From positions 1,674,001 to 1,738,000 of the forward strand of contig NZ_CP128187.1 of NCBI RefSeq assembly GCF_035207705.1: DNA of 64,000 nt, in the 5' to 3' direction. The translations under genes and the position numbers were made by a program. Origin of the DNA: Maribacter sp. BPC-D8. Lineage in GTDB: Bacteria; Bacteroidota; Bacteroidia; Flavobacteriales; Flavobacteriaceae. Positions within the stretch are counted from its first letter, which is position 1. Every line of letters starts with the position of its first letter. The notes under the pieces were generated by a model. That model did no database searches. It saw only the letters and a program-made list of their open reading frames with translations, and was not told the origin of the DNA. Below are positions 55,136 through 63,555 of this stretch, one piece after another.

Positions 55136-55200
55136 GGTTTGCCAATACCGAATATAATTCATTGCTTAAATACACAACTAACCTTATACAGAAACTTTGT
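55136..55200 (+). repeat. short worn attC-like remnant
   Basis: 'ccaataccgaatataattcattgcttaaatacacaacta' followed by 'aacttt', a changed GTT. The bases TTGTAC after it fit the GTACAAC at 56013 (six bases). Confidence 0.5.
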
Positions 55201-55208
55201 ACAGCATT

Positions 55209-56012
55209 ATGAATAGTAAAGAACTACATCCAATACTACAAGTTCTCATAATACTGTTATTTGTATCGTTATTAATGCTATTTTTTATATCATTTGCAAT
55301 TATATATTTCTCAAATGGTGATTTTAACGAAATCAAAAACAACTATAAATTAGAACTTCAATTAACTATGGTTTTTAGTTGTTTAGCTTCTATGTTCATT
55401 ATTTATTCAAATTTGAATTATAGAGTAAAAAAAAATAAAGCCAGCCTTAACGAAGTCAATCCCATTATTCATTGGAAATATAAAACGCCTTATTGGAAAA
55501 AATTCAAAAAAAAGGAATATCAAAAAAAAGGACTTTTTTATTTATTAAAGATTTCATTAATATGGATACCTATATCTGCTACATTATTCTTTATTTCTAA
55601 AACAGAATCAATGCTTTCCATTATTCTGATACTGCTAATTTTAATTCTTATAATTCCAATGATTCCATTTACATTAGGTAAGTTCATCAGTGAATTAAAA
55701 AATCAAGTATTTGAAAAAACATATGAAGTGAAGGTTTATAAACAAGGCCTAACTATAAACGAAATTTATTATCCTTTTAATCAATATCAAGATATTGATA
55801 ATGGTATTCGTTTAGTTAAAATTGAAAAACTAAATTTATATTCAACGAATTGTTTAAGTTTTAAGGTGGAAAAAAGATTTTACTCACCTCCTACTTCAGA
55901 TGGCGGAGATTCAGGTTCAATAATAAATAGAAATGTTGATATTAATATTCCAATCCCAAAAAATCAAGATATAGATTTAGATAAAATAAAAAAACAGTTA
56001 AAAATAAAATAG
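55209..56012 (+). CDS. multi-pass membrane protein (267 aa)
   Basis: Start at the ATG 55209. Four membrane segments (about 10-38, 52-75, 112-132, 138-162) with a basic loop of about 40 residues (HWKYKTPYWKKFKKKEYQKKG) and a soluble C-terminal domain of 95 residues. No family recognised. Confidence 0.75.
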   Translation: MNSKELHPILQVLIILLFVSLLMLFFISFAIIYFSNGDFNEIKNNYKLELQLTMVFSCLASMFIIYSNLNYRVKKNKASLNEVNPIIHWKYKTPYWKKFKKKEYQKKGLFYLLKISLIWIPISATLFFISKTESMLSIILILLILILIIPMIPFTLGKFISELKNQVFEKTYEVKVYKQGLTINEIYYPFNQYQDIDNGIRLVKIEKLNLYSTNCLSFKVEKRFYSPPTSDGGDSGSIINRNVDINIPIPKNQDIDLDKIKKQLKIK

Positions 56013-56063
56013 GTACAACAATAGCTATAGTAGGCTTCCCTTCATTATACCAACCGTTAGCAA
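56013..56063 (+). repeat. very short attC-like remnant
   Basis: GTACAAC (56013-56019), 'aatagctatagtaggctt', 'cattataccaacc', ending GTTAGCAA (56056-56063). The arms are deleted; still a boundary on both sides. Confidence 0.6.
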
Positions 56064-56072
56064 CAAGCAAAA

Positions 56073-56645
56073 ATGAAAACAATACAAAGTGGAATAATAG
56101 GAGAATTAACGCAAGACAAAAATTTTGAGCATTGGTGGAAAAGTGAACTAATTGAAATTCCACTTTTAAACAATAAAAAAGTTGAGATTGCTTTTATAGA
56201 TTTTATACCTGAAATAGATACTGATTTTATTAAAGAAGCTGATGAAGCCTTAAAAGTATTCTTGGAAAAGTCTAAATATGAAAAAACTTTATTGACTCCA
56301 CTCCTATTCAAACACTGCATGAAATATCGAAATGCAATTGGCTCTGATCAGGTTAACCAAAATCTTTGGAAAATAAAAGATGAAAATAAAATTTGGGATT
56401 TTATATCAGGAGAACATATAATTGTTACAAGAAGTCATGGTAAAAAAGAAATGATTTATGTGAACCTTAACTGCGAATGTGAATGGGACAAAGAACACGG
56501 ACTACAAATTTTATATAAAAAAGGACAAAAATTGACAAGAATAAGTGAACAAGATGGAGATATTAGTGAAGTTGATTTTTATAAAAACACAGAAAAATCG
56601 AAAACTTTTAGCATAAACAAACAATGGTGGCAATTCTGGAAATAA
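56073..56645 (+). CDS. DUF6985-like protein (190 aa)
   Basis: No signal. Residues 118-160 (EHIIVTRSHGKKEMIYVNLNCECEWDKEHGLQILYKKGQKLTRISEQDG) match the C-terminal pattern V-x-x-x-C-x-C-x-W-x-x-E-H-G-L-x-x-x-x-x-x-G found in DUF6985 proteins. It ends WWQFWK. Cassette GTTAGCAAC at 56056 and GTTGCCAAC (one change) at 56651. Confidence 0.75.
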   Translation: MKTIQSGIIGELTQDKNFEHWWKSELIEIPLLNNKKVEIAFIDFIPEIDTDFIKEADEALKVFLEKSKYEKTLLTPLLFKHCMKYRNAIGSDQVNQNLWKIKDENKIWDFISGEHIIVTRSHGKKEMIYVNLNCECEWDKEHGLQILYKKGQKLTRISEQDGDISEVDFYKNTEKSKTFSINKQWWQFWK

Positions 56646-56650
56646 AGCCA

Positions 56651-56750
56651 GTTGCCAACAGAGGCTATAATTAATGTGGTCTTTGTGTTTACACCAAAAA
56701 TTAGTGTCTTGCTAAACGCTACATTTTATACACAAACCGCTAACATTAAT
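56651..56750 (+). repeat. worn attC-like spacer
   Basis: 'gaggctataattaatgtgg', 'gtgtcttgctaaacgctac', 'tatacacaaaccgctaac'. The boundary GTT is changed to GCT. Confidence 0.6.
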
Positions 56751-56874
56751 ATTACTATTCATAAGTGAATTTTTGTTCTCTCAATCAAACTCTTTTTTGA
56801 CATTTGCTTCTCTACAAGTTATAAAAGTTTACGAAATTTGGTAATTTGACGTTTTTCTCATCAATATATAATTT

Positions 56875-57264
56875 ATGACCTATCAAGATGTATTTCTTAT
56901 TTTCTGGAAACAAGTAACAGAAAGTGTTGAAGAAGGTAACTTTGCAAAATTAACCATGGCAAAAACCATTGGTAAGCCTAATTTGAGAAACATTTTTGTA
57001 AGACCAATCTATTCTGAAGATGGCTTTAAAGTCTTGCTTAAATTACGTTACAGATCTAAAGAAACCGAAGATCAAACCGAAGAGCTCACTTTAGATGAGG
57101 CTTTTATTATCTTGAAATCTCATCTTAAAACATCTTTCTTGACGGTTGTTTTATTCACCACTACAAAAGATGTACTTTTCAAAGTAAATAAAAAGGGTGT
57201 TGGAAGTTTTACTGAGAATCCTCCGACTTTTAGCGATATTACTCAAGCTAAAATGGACGATTAG
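56875..57264 (+). CDS. hypothetical protein (129 aa)
   Basis: ATG at 56875. A compact alpha/beta protein (KLTMAKTIGKPNLRNIFVRPIYSEDGFKVLLKLRYRSKETEDQTEELTLDEAFIIL) without signal. Similar proteins are known in flavobacteria with no function given. It lies between two spacer remnants. Confidence 0.75.
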   Translation: MTYQDVFLIFWKQVTESVEEGNFAKLTMAKTIGKPNLRNIFVRPIYSEDGFKVLLKLRYRSKETEDQTEELTLDEAFIILKSHLKTSFLTVVLFTTTKDVLFKVNKKGVGSFTENPPTFSDITQAKMDD

Positions 57265-57390
57265 AATAGCCCGATAATTGATAAAATAATAGAGAAGATA
57301 AATCTTTAGAATTTCGCTTTCGATAAGATAAGGAAAACTCACCCGAAGGCACCCATTAGGTATGGGTGGGTAAAATCAATTTAGAGAATA
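57265..57390 (+). repeat. attC-like remnant, family D, with REP-like hairpin
   Basis: 'aatagcccgataattgataa', 'atctttagaatttcgctttcg', then a hairpin 'acccgaaggcacccattaggtatgggtgggt'. No boundary GTT. Confidence 0.55.
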
Positions 57391-57394
57391 AAAC

Positions 57395-57835
57395 ATGAAA
57401 GAATTTAGTACAGAAATAGAAAGTATGTTGGAGCTTTATTTGACAAAATCTTCTGACTTCTACGAAAAAGGAAATACAATTAAAGCTGGAGAATGTCTTG
57501 TAAAAGCCTATGAATTTATACCTGAACCCAAAGAAGAATATAATGAAAGTTATAACTACTGTACTTATGTATTGGACTACATTTTAGATGAAAATTATAA
57601 TCTTGATAAAGCTGAAAATTGGTTAAAAGAATTAGAGAAAATTAATAAGAGTCAAAAATGTTGGTCTGGGAGCTATGAATTTTATGCAGGGAAAACATAT
57701 TTTGAATTAAAGAATTATAGTTTAGCGAAAAAATTCTTCGATATATGTATTAAAATAGGAAAAGGAAATCGATATTTTGAAGGTGAAAACCCAAAATATT
57801 TGAATTTTCAGAAAAACCCTGAAAAGTATATTTAA
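57395..57835 (+). CDS. TPR-like small protein (146 aa), relative of 7397
   Basis: Helical: residues 22-50 (GNTIKAGECLVKAYEFIPEPKEEYNESYNYCTYVLDYILDEN) and 70-100 (KAENWLKELEKINK) line up with the 7397 protein (ALKNHDLEAFEKWAEQGWQLFPEPKENWNQGYNYAK), and the ends match (YLNFQKNPEKYI). Cytoplasmic. This gene and 7397 keep full frames; 44544 is broken. Confidence 0.8.
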   Translation: MKEFSTEIESMLELYLTKSSDFYEKGNTIKAGECLVKAYEFIPEPKEEYNESYNYCTYVLDYILDENYNLDKAENWLKELEKINKSQKCWSGSYEFYAGKTYFELKNYSLAKKFFDICIKIGKGNRYFEGENPKYLNFQKNPEKYI

Positions 57836-57876
57836 CAGTCACGTAAAAATAATAGTAGGGAAATACAAAACTAAAA

Positions 57877-58446
57877 ATGAAAGAGGTACTTATTTTAACC
57901 ATAATATCAGGGCTTGTTTTTTTGACTTTTCTCGTGACTCTAATTTTAGGTTTTATAAAGAAGAAAAAGAAATTAAAGCTGACTTCCTTGTTTTTGTTTT
58001 TTGCTTTTATCGCCTGTACAGGTTGGACAGGATATAAAATTGTGAGTAAGACCTATAATAAAGTTGCTGACACGTTTAAACCGAGGACGGGAGATGAAAT
58101 TTACGATGCTCTATTTGACAAAAGAACAACCAACTGCATTAAAATTTTAAACTTTCAAGACCAAGTAGTACCTAGGATAGATTATGGAATTTGGCTTCAT
58201 TTTGAAACTTGTCCGGCAGAACTCAATCGGGTTTTGTCAAAACATGAATTCAACGCAGAGAAACTTTCAACTTACTATACCAACGGAAAAATTCCATTCG
58301 GAGAAACATTAGAATGGTTTAACCCAACCACATTAGGCGATTCAATTATGCTTTACGAATACGCAACAGATGACAATAGAAATATACAAACCATTTGGGC
58401 TAAGCTTGACAGTACAGAAGTGTTTGTAAGAGATATACTTGACTGA
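57877..58446 (+). CDS. two-pass membrane protein (189 aa)
   Basis: Helices at about 4-26 and 36-56 with a KKKKKLKL loop between, then a soluble domain with two Cys (NCIKILNFQ, HFETCPAEL) and an aromatic-rich end. Function unknown. The gene is followed within 25 bases by the 134-base repeat with a terminator. Confidence 0.75.
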   Translation: MKEVLILTIISGLVFLTFLVTLILGFIKKKKKLKLTSLFLFFAFIACTGWTGYKIVSKTYNKVADTFKPRTGDEIYDALFDKRTTNCIKILNFQDQVVPRIDYGIWLHFETCPAELNRVLSKHEFNAEKLSTYYTNGKIPFGETLEWFNPTTLGDSIMLYEYATDDNRNIQTIWAKLDSTEVFVRDILD

Positions 58447-58470
58447 AAAAATAAAAATCGACCCTATAAT

Positions 58471-58604
58471 AAAGACCTAAGTTAAGAACTAACCAGTTCT
58501 TTTGTAAGCTTAGACAATACTAGTAGGCTCCAAGAATCTAAAATCAGATTCTTGGAGCTTTTTTATTCGATTTATTTTCTAGTTATCTAAGCTATATGAA
58601 AAGA
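58471..58604 (+). repeat. 134-base direct repeat, copy 1, with terminator
   Basis: Starts 'aaagacctaagttaa' and ends 'gctatatgaaaaga'. A copy with about five differences lies at 61215-61348. Both follow a gene stop by 20-25 bases. The inner stem GCTCCAAGAATCT (58527-58539) pairs exactly with 58546-58558. Confidence 0.9.
58527..58564 (+). terminator. strong Rho-independent terminator
   Basis: 13-bp perfect stem with a 6-base loop (AAAATC) followed by six T. Within the 134-base repeat. Confidence 0.9.
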
Positions 58605-58856
58605 TAGTTCTTACCATTATATTCAATATTGTAAATTACAAAAACCCAATTTACACAATAAAAAAACTTACTATTTAATATAGCAATAAAGTGGTCCAAG
58701 TCTAATGCTTTACCCCATATAGCAACTTCACTATTTCTAGCCATATCAAAGATTAATAAGATTTGAACTCAACCTTTGTACAACTAAGTGCTGTTTTAAG
58801 CCTATTTACAAACGCTACTACGACATACGCTATCATTGATTTATTTACTAAATTAG
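58605..58856. other. intergenic with a worn family E spacer end
   Basis: No gene seen. The end ('gatttatttactaaattagg') matches the family E spacer at 33780 but lacks the boundary GTT. Confidence 0.5.
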
Positions 58857-58916
58857 GTGCTTAATCAAGCTAATAACCATTTACTACAACATTCTACTTC
58901 ATACATACCAGAACAA

Positions 58917-59465
58917 ATGAACCAATATTTTAAAATAGCCCTTTTAATACTAGTAATTTCACCTATTTCATCATTTAGCCAGAATAAAATAAAAGATAAA
59001 ATTGACAGTTTACTATATGTTGAAGAGATGCCATATATCTGTGAAGAATATACTAAATGTGGACACGAATTATTTTGGAATGTGGTAAAACTAAAAGAAA
59101 AAGGAATACCATTTCTTATCGAAAAACTAAACGACTCTACTGAAACTAATGCCGGAGTTGTACTCTTTGGAGGAAATTATGCTGTAGCTGATATTGCTTA
59201 TGTGGCACTTGAGGAAATAATTCACGGAATACCGACTTTTGAATTACTCGGAACTAAATTTGACCAAGAGGGTTGTGGATATTGTGAGTATTGGTATTTT
59301 TTGAGAAAGGATTACCAAAACAGGCAGAATTTTAAACTTGCTGTTAAAAACTGGTTTGATAAAAACAAAAAAGATTTAGTTTGGGTTTCAAATAATGAAT
59401 TTTCAAGCTGCGATTGCAGTGGTAAACATCCGAATGAAGGGCATTACGAAATGAAAAAGAAATAA
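58917..59465 (+). CDS. exported protein (182 aa)
   Basis: Start at the ATG 58917 (MNQYFKIALLILVISPISSFSQ). Sec signal to about residue 22. The rest has a Cys pattern (YICEEYTKCGHELFW, GCGYCEYWYF, SSCDCSGKHPN) suggesting metal binding or disulfides, and no known domain. Confidence 0.8.
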   Translation: MNQYFKIALLILVISPISSFSQNKIKDKIDSLLYVEEMPYICEEYTKCGHELFWNVVKLKEKGIPFLIEKLNDSTETNAGVVLFGGNYAVADIAYVALEEIIHGIPTFELLGTKFDQEGCGYCEYWYFLRKDYQNRQNFKLAVKNWFDKNKKDLVWVSNNEFSSCDCSGKHPNEGHYEMKKK

Positions 59466-59560
59466 AGTTCGAAAGCACAACACTATATCTAATTCATGGC
59501 TAGTTCTAGCTGGTTTTTTATTTGCTGAATTAGCTGCTTAAAATCGCAACGAACCTTTGA
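59466..59560 (+). repeat. worn attC-like spacer, family E
   Basis: 'aacactatatctaattcatggctagttctagctgg', 'ttttatttgctgaattagctgcttaaaatcgcaacg'. No GTT. Confidence 0.55.
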
Positions 59561-59587
59561 TAAAAACTTCATTTCTAATAAAGAAAA

Positions 59588-60430
59588 ATGAAATACATCT
59601 ACCTAGTTTTATTTTTAATAATAGTTTCTTGTAATGAGAAAGTAAAAAATAATGATTTAAAAGAAAGTTCTAAAATAAGTCAAAAAATAAAGAAAAATGA
59701 CAACGAAAATAAGCGTAAGGAAGAGCTAACTTACGTTAGAAAAAGAAATTCTACTAGTGAGTACTTTGAAAACAAAGAATTTAATGATAGCATATATGAT
59801 GAAATGAACGATTCTATTTTAGTGTTAGAAAAATTACTTCAACACATTATATTACCTACTAAAGTAGAAGATATAAACAAAACTGGTCAAATAAACCTTG
59901 AAACATTTTTGCCGGAAATTGGGTTTGGAATGCTTGATGGTTTAATAACATATAAAGAAGAAGTTTCTTTATTATGTACAACGAGCTTTATATTCTCTGA
60001 CTATTTCAAAGACCAAGGATATAAAATAGATAACATTTCTGAATCTGAAATTGAAGATATTTTCTCTAGTGCTTTTGCTTCCGATTATGTAATAACAAGC
60101 ATTAAAACTTTTAAAATTAATGTAAAAGAAAATATACAAGCGTATGGTATGATTAGTTTGGACGGACAAGATATTGGCCCTTTTAAACCAAATGCGCTAT
60201 ATGCTCTTGTTTCATATGAAGACAATATTTATCTAATTAATAAATCGATAAAAAGAGAATTAAAAGGGTTAGAAAAATGTACAACAATTGGGAATAATGA
60301 ATATGAAGAATCTGAAGAGAAAGCCTGGAAACATTATTGTGAATGCTACGAACAACAGTTCTCACATAATGAACAATTTCTACCATTGAAAAAAGAAATA
60401 GAAGAAATGATAAAGCTTGTTATCAAATAA
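59588..60430 (+). CDS. lipoprotein (280 aa)
   Basis: Lipobox IIVSC (C15) after MKYIYLVLFL. Charged Lys/Glu linker of 35 residues, then alternating helical and beta stretches. Ends with an acidic CECYEQQF helix. No family recognised. Confidence 0.8.
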   Translation: MKYIYLVLFLIIVSCNEKVKNNDLKESSKISQKIKKNDNENKRKEELTYVRKRNSTSEYFENKEFNDSIYDEMNDSILVLEKLLQHIILPTKVEDINKTGQINLETFLPEIGFGMLDGLITYKEEVSLLCTTSFIFSDYFKDQGYKIDNISESEIEDIFSSAFASDYVITSIKTFKINVKENIQAYGMISLDGQDIGPFKPNALYALVSYEDNIYLINKSIKRELKGLEKCTTIGNNEYEESEEKAWKHYCECYEQQFSHNEQFLPLKKEIEEMIKLVIK

Positions 60431-60542
60431 AAACTAACGCTCATTTATTTAAACACATAAAAAATTGACCTTACGTTAAGCCGTATACTAATCACTCTTT
60501 AAACACCACATTACGCACATAAACCGTTGAAAACTAATTAAA

Positions 60543-61196
60543 ATGATGCCAGAAAAATTAAAAGAAGCAATTGAACTACTCCACAATTCTAAGTCAAAGA
60601 AAAGGGAATCTGGCGCAAAAAGATTAAGAAAATTAGAATCTATTGAATCTGGTCCTTTTTTACTTGAGGCTTTAGAAAAGGAAATGAAAGACATTAGAAC
60701 TTGGAGCACACAATACCACTTAATTTTAGCATTAGGTCATTCTAAATTTGAAAAAGCTTTACCATCTTTAAAAAAGATAGCCACTGAAGAATTTGATGCA
60801 ACTATACTTTATAGTAGTATCGGAGACTCTATATTTAGATTATCAATAATTTCTGAAACTTTAGAAGACACTTTAAAGACGATTTATTCTTACGATAATT
60901 TTATGATTACAGATGGCGCATTTCAGGCACTAGGTCAATTAAAATTAATTCCTTCTGATGAAGTTATTAAAGAGATAATTAAAATATGTAGTGATCCTAA
61001 AGGTGCGGAAATTGTTCAAGGATCCCCAAATGACCAAACCGGACTTAGATTATGGATTGTTTCTGCAAGTGCTGGCTGGAAAGATGAACTGAAAACTGAT
61101 TTTTTAAATGATTGTGAGAAAATAAAAGACCAACAATTACAATTGGCTGTTGCCAATGCAAAAAAAGGAAAATATATAAAATGGAGTCCGTATTAA
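60543..61196 (+). CDS. HEAT-repeat-like protein (217 aa)
   Basis: Cytoplasmic, helical. Repeats of 30-35 residues: 18-45 (KKRESGAKRLRKLESIESGPFLLEAL), 52-80 (TWSTQYHLILALGHSKFEKALPSLKKIA), 115-140 (NFMITDGAFQALGQLKLIPSD). A protein-binding scaffold is likely. A second copy of the 134-base terminator repeat follows. Confidence 0.8.
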   Translation: MMPEKLKEAIELLHNSKSKKRESGAKRLRKLESIESGPFLLEALEKEMKDIRTWSTQYHLILALGHSKFEKALPSLKKIATEEFDATILYSSIGDSIFRLSIISETLEDTLKTIYSYDNFMITDGAFQALGQLKLIPSDEVIKEIIKICSDPKGAEIVQGSPNDQTGLRLWIVSASAGWKDELKTDFLNDCEKIKDQQLQLAVANAKKGKYIKWSPY

Positions 61197-61214
61197 AAAA
61201 CACTTAGTTATTAC

Positions 61215-61348
61215 AAAGACCTAAGTTAAAAACTAACCAGTTCTTTTGTAAGCTGAGACTATACTAGTAGGCTCCAAGAATCTAAAATCAGATTCTTGGA
61301 GCTTTTTTATTCGATTTATTTTCTAGTTATCTATGCTATATGAAAAGA
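61215..61348 (+). repeat. 134-base direct repeat, copy 2, with terminator
   Basis: Near-identical to 58471-58604. The same 13-bp stem is at 61271-61283 and 61290-61302, followed by six T. Confidence 0.9.
61271..61308 (+). terminator. strong Rho-independent terminator
   Basis: Same stem and T run as at 58527. Ends transcription of the HEAT-like gene. Confidence 0.9.
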
Positions 61349-61510
61349 GAAGTTTCTATACTTAGTCTTAAATACAATTAAATCTAGTTTAGCTACTAAC
61401 GCGCGCGCTCCTATTGCCTATGTATTCTATACAATTACCTTATCTTCAAACAAAGAACCTAACTATAGAGCTCACGTACTGCTTATAATAAAAGAACTTA
61501 ATCACAGAAA
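61349..61510. other. intergenic, no gene seen
   Basis: Short AT-rich stretch with a CGCGCGCG run at about 61399. No spacer family recognised. Confidence 0.5.
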
Positions 61511-62734
61511 ATGTATAAAGTAATTTCGATCACAATACTAATTTTATTCTTTAGTTGGAAAAGTAAAAAAAATGAAAATCTGTTAATTAAACAGACAACA
61601 GAAGTAAATCAAAATTCAAAAAATTTCAAATTTGTGATTGCTGAATCGGGCTTGAATTATAGAAGTGAACCTAAAGGAAAGATTTTAGGGAAATTTGAGT
61701 GGAGAGAAAAAGTTGAATACCTCTACGACACAAGTATAACACAAAAAATAATCGATAACTATACAGAAGTAGAAGGTACTTGGGTTGCTGTAAAAAACAA
61801 AAAGGACACTGTTTTTGTGTTTGACTATTATCTATCGGATGATGAGCCTAGTTTTTCAAAAACAAAATTATATTATGCAGAACCATATTTTAATGAAATT
61901 CGTAAACCTTCGAATGAGAGAGATATTCGACAAGCATTTATAAACGTTTCTGAAAGTTTTTATATGCCTGAAAATTTCTTAGAAAAAAAAGATTTAAGAA
62001 AAGACACCATCTATTTTAATAAAGAACAACGTAAAGAGTTTTTTAAAAGAATGAAATACTCAATTACTGATAGTATATTTATTTATGATTTTAAATCTGG
62101 CATTATTAAAAAGCATTTAGTTGACAAAACACCTATAATAGCTTGTATTAGTATCTACGCAAAAACTGATGAAGAATACAAAACACAAGATTATGACGAA
62201 TGGAGTTATCAAATAGGCTTTAATTTAGGTAAAATGACTTCTGCCGGCTTTGCAATGATTGCAAAAGAAAACCCTTTTGTAGAAAATGGATTACAACAAA
62301 TTATTTTTGAAGAAATGGATTCGGCATCTATTGAAATAAACATAGAAAACAGCTTAGTACCTGAGGGGTGGAAAAATAATACTGTGCCTGCTTATACCTT
62401 TAGTTATGAAAATACAGGCTTTTTTGTAAAAAAATCAAAAGATAGTTATGGTTGGAATAATCTAATAGTTAAAAATGTAAATACAAAAGAGTCTTTTGAT
62501 GTTGATATAAATGAAGGTGAATCGAGTAGTTTAGCCCCTATAAAAATAAAAGGAGAAAAGGGTGACCATGATAATTATTTTCAATACCAAGGAACTCAAT
62601 ATATAGGCAAGCTATTCAAAGATAAATCACCGGTTGTATTTGGGTTTACATATAAATCTTTTGGTTGTCCAAGTATAGAATTTATAGATAAACAAGAGTT
62701 GCCAATATTAATTCTATGTGATAATAGACATTAA
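61511..62734 (+). CDS. exported SH3-domain protein with altered lipobox (407 aa)
   Basis: Starts MYKVISITILILFFSWKSKKNEN. The W16 is where the lipobox Cys of the usual FFSC would be (TGG instead of TGT or TGC), so lipid attachment is probably lost. Residues 35-105 form an SH3 domain (FVIAESGLNYRSEPKGKILGKFEWREKVEYL...GTWVAVKNKKDTVFVFDYYL). The rest (about 300 residues) is beta-rich without a known domain. Confidence 0.8.
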   Translation: MYKVISITILILFFSWKSKKNENLLIKQTTEVNQNSKNFKFVIAESGLNYRSEPKGKILGKFEWREKVEYLYDTSITQKIIDNYTEVEGTWVAVKNKKDTVFVFDYYLSDDEPSFSKTKLYYAEPYFNEIRKPSNERDIRQAFINVSESFYMPENFLEKKDLRKDTIYFNKEQRKEFFKRMKYSITDSIFIYDFKSGIIKKHLVDKTPIIACISIYAKTDEEYKTQDYDEWSYQIGFNLGKMTSAGFAMIAKENPFVENGLQQIIFEEMDSASIEINIENSLVPEGWKNNTVPAYTFSYENTGFFVKKSKDSYGWNNLIVKNVNTKESFDVDINEGESSSLAPIKIKGEKGDHDNYFQYQGTQYIGKLFKDKSPVVFGFTYKSFGCPSIEFIDKQELPILILCDNRH

Positions 62735-62851
62735 GGCAAGAAAAAACAGTTGTATTTTACAAAGACCCATTATAAAAAAGAATAAACTAAGGCATTAGCT
62801 ATAATTTTGTGGCATAGCCAAAAAGTCATCAAAAAATTAAATACTATAAAA

Positions 62852-63298
62852 ATGAAAAAATATCTAAAATCCATAATTTTTGCGTTCGTGCTTATTCCTG
62901 TTTTTGCATTTTCGCAAACGAATAAAAATTATATTCCTATTAGTTATTCTAGCATTTGTTGTGGAACGCCAACAGATCAACCTGTAATGGATTTCATCAA
63001 GAATTTTGAAGAGAAAAATAATCTGAAGCCTTTCGAAATATTTATAGAAGTCGGTTTAGGAAAAGAAGGCGAACACACTTTTTATATTGGAACAGATAAT
63101 TTAGACGCTAAATTATTAGAATCTTTATGTAGTAGCTTAACAACCATTACAGCAACCCAAAACAAAAAACGTTCAAAAAATAGAAGTGGATATGTGCGTT
63201 TGGGTAATAATCTAACATCAAATGCTACATTGAAAGGCATAAAAATGAAACCTAGAACTGGTATTAGTTCGATTAAAATTTATGATTATAAAGAATAG
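62852..63298 (+). CDS. small exported protein (148 aa)
   Basis: The ATG at 62852 gives MKKYLKSIIFAFVLIPVFAFSQ, a clear Sec signal. The mature 126 residues contain a CCGTPTDQP motif near the start and a basic end. No family recognised. Confidence 0.8.
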   Translation: MKKYLKSIIFAFVLIPVFAFSQTNKNYIPISYSSICCGTPTDQPVMDFIKNFEEKNNLKPFEIFIEVGLGKEGEHTFYIGTDNLDAKLLESLCSSLTTITATQNKKRSKNRSGYVRLGNNLTSNATLKGIKMKPRTGISSIKIYDYKE

Positions 63299-63337
63299 TA
63301 ATGAAATTAAAATACGGGGTTTGGATTTAATCTTGAA

Positions 63338-63439
63338 ATGATTTTTATAATCTTACCCTTAATAGGGCTATTACTTTTGATTTGGTTGATTTCAAAAAAG
63401 CAATATTCAGAAAAGTTATTCTCTGAATTTGAAGTTTGA
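63338..63439 (+). CDS. very short membrane peptide (33 aa)
   Basis: ATG at 63338 reads MIFIILPLIGLLLLIWLISKKQYSEKLFSEFEV and stop. One hydrophobic helix (2-18) and a charged tail. Length and context suit a membrane miniprotein. Confidence 0.45.
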   Translation: MIFIILPLIGLLLLIWLISKKQYSEKLFSEFEV

Positions 63440-63551
63440 TTATACTTTTAGCAATCGTTGTTTCTCGCCTATTTACGAAAATTCTATTTAGTCTCTATTT
63501 GCTTAAGCACCTGGTTAACATGCAACAAACCACCTACAAAGACGTTAGCAA
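63440..63551 (+). repeat. attC-like spacer, family E
   Basis: 'gcaatcgttgtttctcgcctatttac', 'ctatttgcttaagcacctgg', 'aacatgcaacaaacc', ending GTTAGCAA (63544-63551). Confidence 0.65.
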
Positions 63552-63555
63552 ATAT

